Shown one piece after another: positions 62,353 through 64,000 of a stretch of 64,000 nt of DNA (its first letter is position 1; the number at the start of each line of letters is the position of its first letter). The stretch lies in assembly GCF_007833795.1 (NCBI RefSeq), contig NZ_CP032702.1:992001-1056000 (forward strand), read 5' to 3'. The notes below the pieces were generated by a model. The model saw nothing but the letters and a program-made list of their open reading frames with translations. It was not told the origin of the DNA and made no database searches. Made by a program: the position numbers and the translations under genes. The stretch is from Candidatus Pantoea soli. GTDB taxonomy: Bacteria; Pseudomonadota; Gammaproteobacteria; Enterobacterales; Enterobacteriaceae.

Positions 62353-62465
62353 ATGTGTCTCTGCGGTCGCTGAAAGCGGGCGTTCTTCATATGCGGCGGC
62401 AGGGTTACTGCCGCTATCTGCGTTCGCCACGGAGCAATGCCTCATCCGCAGCCGCACGTTTAGGG

Positions 62466-63266
62466 CTACTGTTTCAGCAGCGCTGGCAGGTTGTCATCGC
62501 CATAGAGGTGCAACGCGCCTACCGCCACCACATAGCGGCCCGGCGGCAGCGCCTGCAGCAGATCGCGCCAGTGCTGATTGCGATTGCGCATCAGCGTGTC
62601 ATTCAGTTCACTGCTGAAGGTTCCCGGCAGCCTGACCGGCTGCCGGGCCGGCGGCGCATCCAGCCACCAGCTGATCATGGTTTGCAGCAGGCGGGCATTG
62701 GTGTGCCAGTGCGTCAGCGTATCCAGCAGCAGCGCCAGGCCATCCTGTGGCAGGGATTTGAGCAGGGCGATCTGCGTGTCCGGCCCTTCCAGCTCAATGA
62801 TGCGCTTACCGGCGCTTTTTGCCGCCTGCAGCAGCTGATAATCCACGCCATACTGCGGACGTAACCCGAGGCGTTGCGCCTGTTGTGCCTGCAGCATCAG
62901 CGCGATTTGCCAGAACGGCAGATGATCAAACAGGCTCAGGCTTAGCGATAAGGTCTCACACAGCGCGGTCAGCTGCTGCAGCGCCGCAGGTTCCAGCCGG
63001 GTTGCCAGCGGCGGCGCGGTCTCCACGCCGGTAAAGGGTGACTCGCCCTGCGTAATATCGGCTTCCACCACCAGCGCATCCGCTTTCTGCAGCTGACGCA
63101 GCAGGCCGGCGGGCAGCGGCTGCATATCCCGCGTGCCCATATGAATACTGCCGGTCAGGTGCAGACGGCGGTCGCCAAGGCGGATATCCAGTGCCGGCCA
63201 GCGATAACTGGCCGGAAACAGGCGGGTGACCCACTGCTGCAGGCCGTGCCACAGACTGCTTTTCAT
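62466..63266 (-). CDS. ybaP: TraB/GumN-family protein YbaP
   Basis: A 266-residue protein of the TraB/GumN (TIKI-like) family, which includes metal-dependent hydrolases of unknown substrate. Two GxxH-type motifs are visible: GSIHMG near residue 38, and VGALHLYGDDNL near 253. The ATG with AAGGA seven bases upstream gives MKSSLWHGLQQWV. Between chiX and copA; the E. coli gene ybaQ is missing. Confidence 0.9.
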   Translation of the reverse strand: MKSSLWHGLQQWVTRLFPASYRWPALDIRLGDRRLHLTGSIHMGTRDMQPLPAGLLRQLQKADALVVEADITQGESPFTGVETAPPLATRLEPAALQQLTALCETLSLSLSLFDHLPFWQIALMLQAQQAQRLGLRPQYGVDYQLLQAAKSAGKRIIELEGPDTQIALLKSLPQDGLALLLDTLTHWHTNARLLQTMISWWLDAPPARQPVRLPGTFSSELNDTLMRNRNQHWRDLLQALPPGRYVVAVGALHLYGDDNLPALLKQ

Positions 63267-63334
63267 GCCCGGTCCTTCTGAAGTCAAAACGCCATGCTAG
63301 CGATTTCATCTGCGGAAAAACAGGGCAGAGCCTG

Positions 63335-64000
63335 CTATTGCCGCTGCGCTGGCGTGAAACGTAACAGGCGATTGGCGTTGCTCACCACGGTGATCGAAGA
63401 GAGCGCCATCGCGGCACCGGCAACAATCGGGCTCAGCAGCAGGCCGGTAAACGGATAGAGCACGCCGGCAGCAAGCGGAATGCCGCAGCTGTTATAAATA
63501 AACGCACCGAGCAGGTTCTGGCGCATATTGCGCAGCGTGGCTTTGGCCACCGCCAGCGCATCGGCAACGCAGTGCAGATCGTTACGCATCAGCGTCATGG
63601 CCGCGGTTTCCACCGCCACATCGCTGCCGCCGCCCATGGCAATGCCGACATCAGCCTGCGCCAGCGCCGGGGCATCATTGATGCCATCGCCCACCATCAC
63701 CACTTTTCGTCCCTGCTGTTGCAGACGGGCAATGGCCTGCGCTTTGCCGTCCGGCAGTACGCCGGCAATCACCTCGTCAATGCCGGCTTCCGCGGCAATC
63801 GCCTGCGCGGTCTGCTGATGATCGCCGGTCAGCATAATCAGCCGGTAACCCAGCGCATGCAGACGCGCCAGTGCGTCGGTACTTTCCGGGCGCAGTGTGT
63901 CGCGCAGCGCAATCAGGCCAAGCAGCTGGCCATCCTCAGCCAGCAGCACGGGCGTGGCACCCAGTGCGGCCAGGCGTTCGATATCGGCGCTGGCCGGGGT
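63335..64000 (-). CDS. copA: Copper-exporting P-type ATPase CopA (C-terminal part, cut by window edge)
   Basis: The gene continues beyond the window; about 221 C-terminal residues are visible. Present are the P-domain hinge [28 protein letters not shown], the [13 protein letters not shown] loop, and the last two membrane helices with [17 protein letters not shown] and [16 protein letters not shown] (the MxxSS copper-site motif). The phosphorylation site DKTGT and the metal-binding domains lie outside. Located next to ybaP as in E. coli. Confidence 0.96.
   Translation of the reverse strand, partial: TPASADIERLAALGATPVLLAEDGQLLGLIALRDTLRPESTDALARLHALGYRLIMLTGDHQQTAQAIAAEAGIDEVIAGVLPDGKAQAIARLQQQGRKVVMVGDGINDAPALAQADVGIAMGGGSDVAVETAAMTLMRNDLHCVADALAVAKATLRNMRQNLLGAFIYNSCGIPLAAGVLYPFTGLLLSPIVAGAAMALSSITVVSNANRLLRFTPAQRQ

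Noticed and set aside
62196..62457. Two open frames of 64 and 81 codons on the minus strand between ybaK and ybaP
   Set aside because: They run antisense through the ChiX small RNA gene, have no ribosome site and look like chance frames.

Overview
The window is a 64-kb stretch of a gammaproteobacterial chromosome of the Enterobacterales. Gene order follows the Escherichia coli yajR-cyo-ampG-bolA-tig-clpPX-lon-hupB-ppiD ... acrAB ... dnaX-recR-htpG-adk-hemH-gsk-ybaL-ushA-ybaKP-copA backbone almost gene for gene. Local gains and losses (no mscK, fsr, aes, maa or ybaQ; added adhP pair, PACE exporter, Cds1-like enzyme and zinc ABC operon) point to Pantoea/Erwinia-like Erwiniaceae rather than E. 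coli itself. The genus is inference from content, not from a search. No insertion sequence, prophage, CRISPR array, tRNA or rRNA was seen.

Layout. 1-1500: aldehyde dehydrogenase (truncated by the window edge) and alcohol dehydrogenase AdhP. 1565-9862: YajR, cytochrome bo3 oxidase operon cyoABCDE with its promoter, and muropeptide permease AmpG. 9916-20177: YajG, BolA, then the proteostasis block tig, clpP, clpX, lon, hupB, ppiD, with sigma-32 promoters before clpP and lon. 20316-26189: ybaV, fadM, queC, ybaE, cof, and a Cds1-type cysteine desulfhydrase divergent from the cysteine regulator DecR. 26214-31670: ABC exporter MdlAB and glnK-amtB with an NtrC enhancer and sigma-54 promoter. 31732-34815: tesB, ybaY, atl, 4.5S RNA, hha, tomB. 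34961-38543: an orphan protein, then a convergent zinc-starvation module bounded by two Zur boxes: a 34-codon membrane ORF plus ABC ATPase, permease and binding protein on one strand, and zinc-independent ribosomal proteins L36B and L31B on the other. 38629-43773: acrB, acrA, acrR. 43764-51104: rsmS, a GlsB-like membrane protein, priC, ybaN, apt, dnaX (with programmed frameshift signal), ybaB, recR, htpG. 51178-53073: a LysR regulator divergent from an unrecognised 275-residue protein. 53226-64000: adk, hemH, gsk, ybaL, ushA, a PACE exporter with divergent LysR regulator, ybaK, the small RNA ChiX, ybaP, and copA truncated by the window end.

How the parts work together. Most of the window is housekeeping: respiration, protein folding and turnover, DNA replication and repair, nucleotide metabolism and efflux. 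The most interesting accessory content is the Zur-bounded module, where metal import and ribosomal zinc sparing would be induced together, and the DecR/Cds1 pair, which places a cysteine-degrading enzyme next to a cysteine-sensing regulator. All identifications are from reading the sequence and remembered family features; no database search was run.
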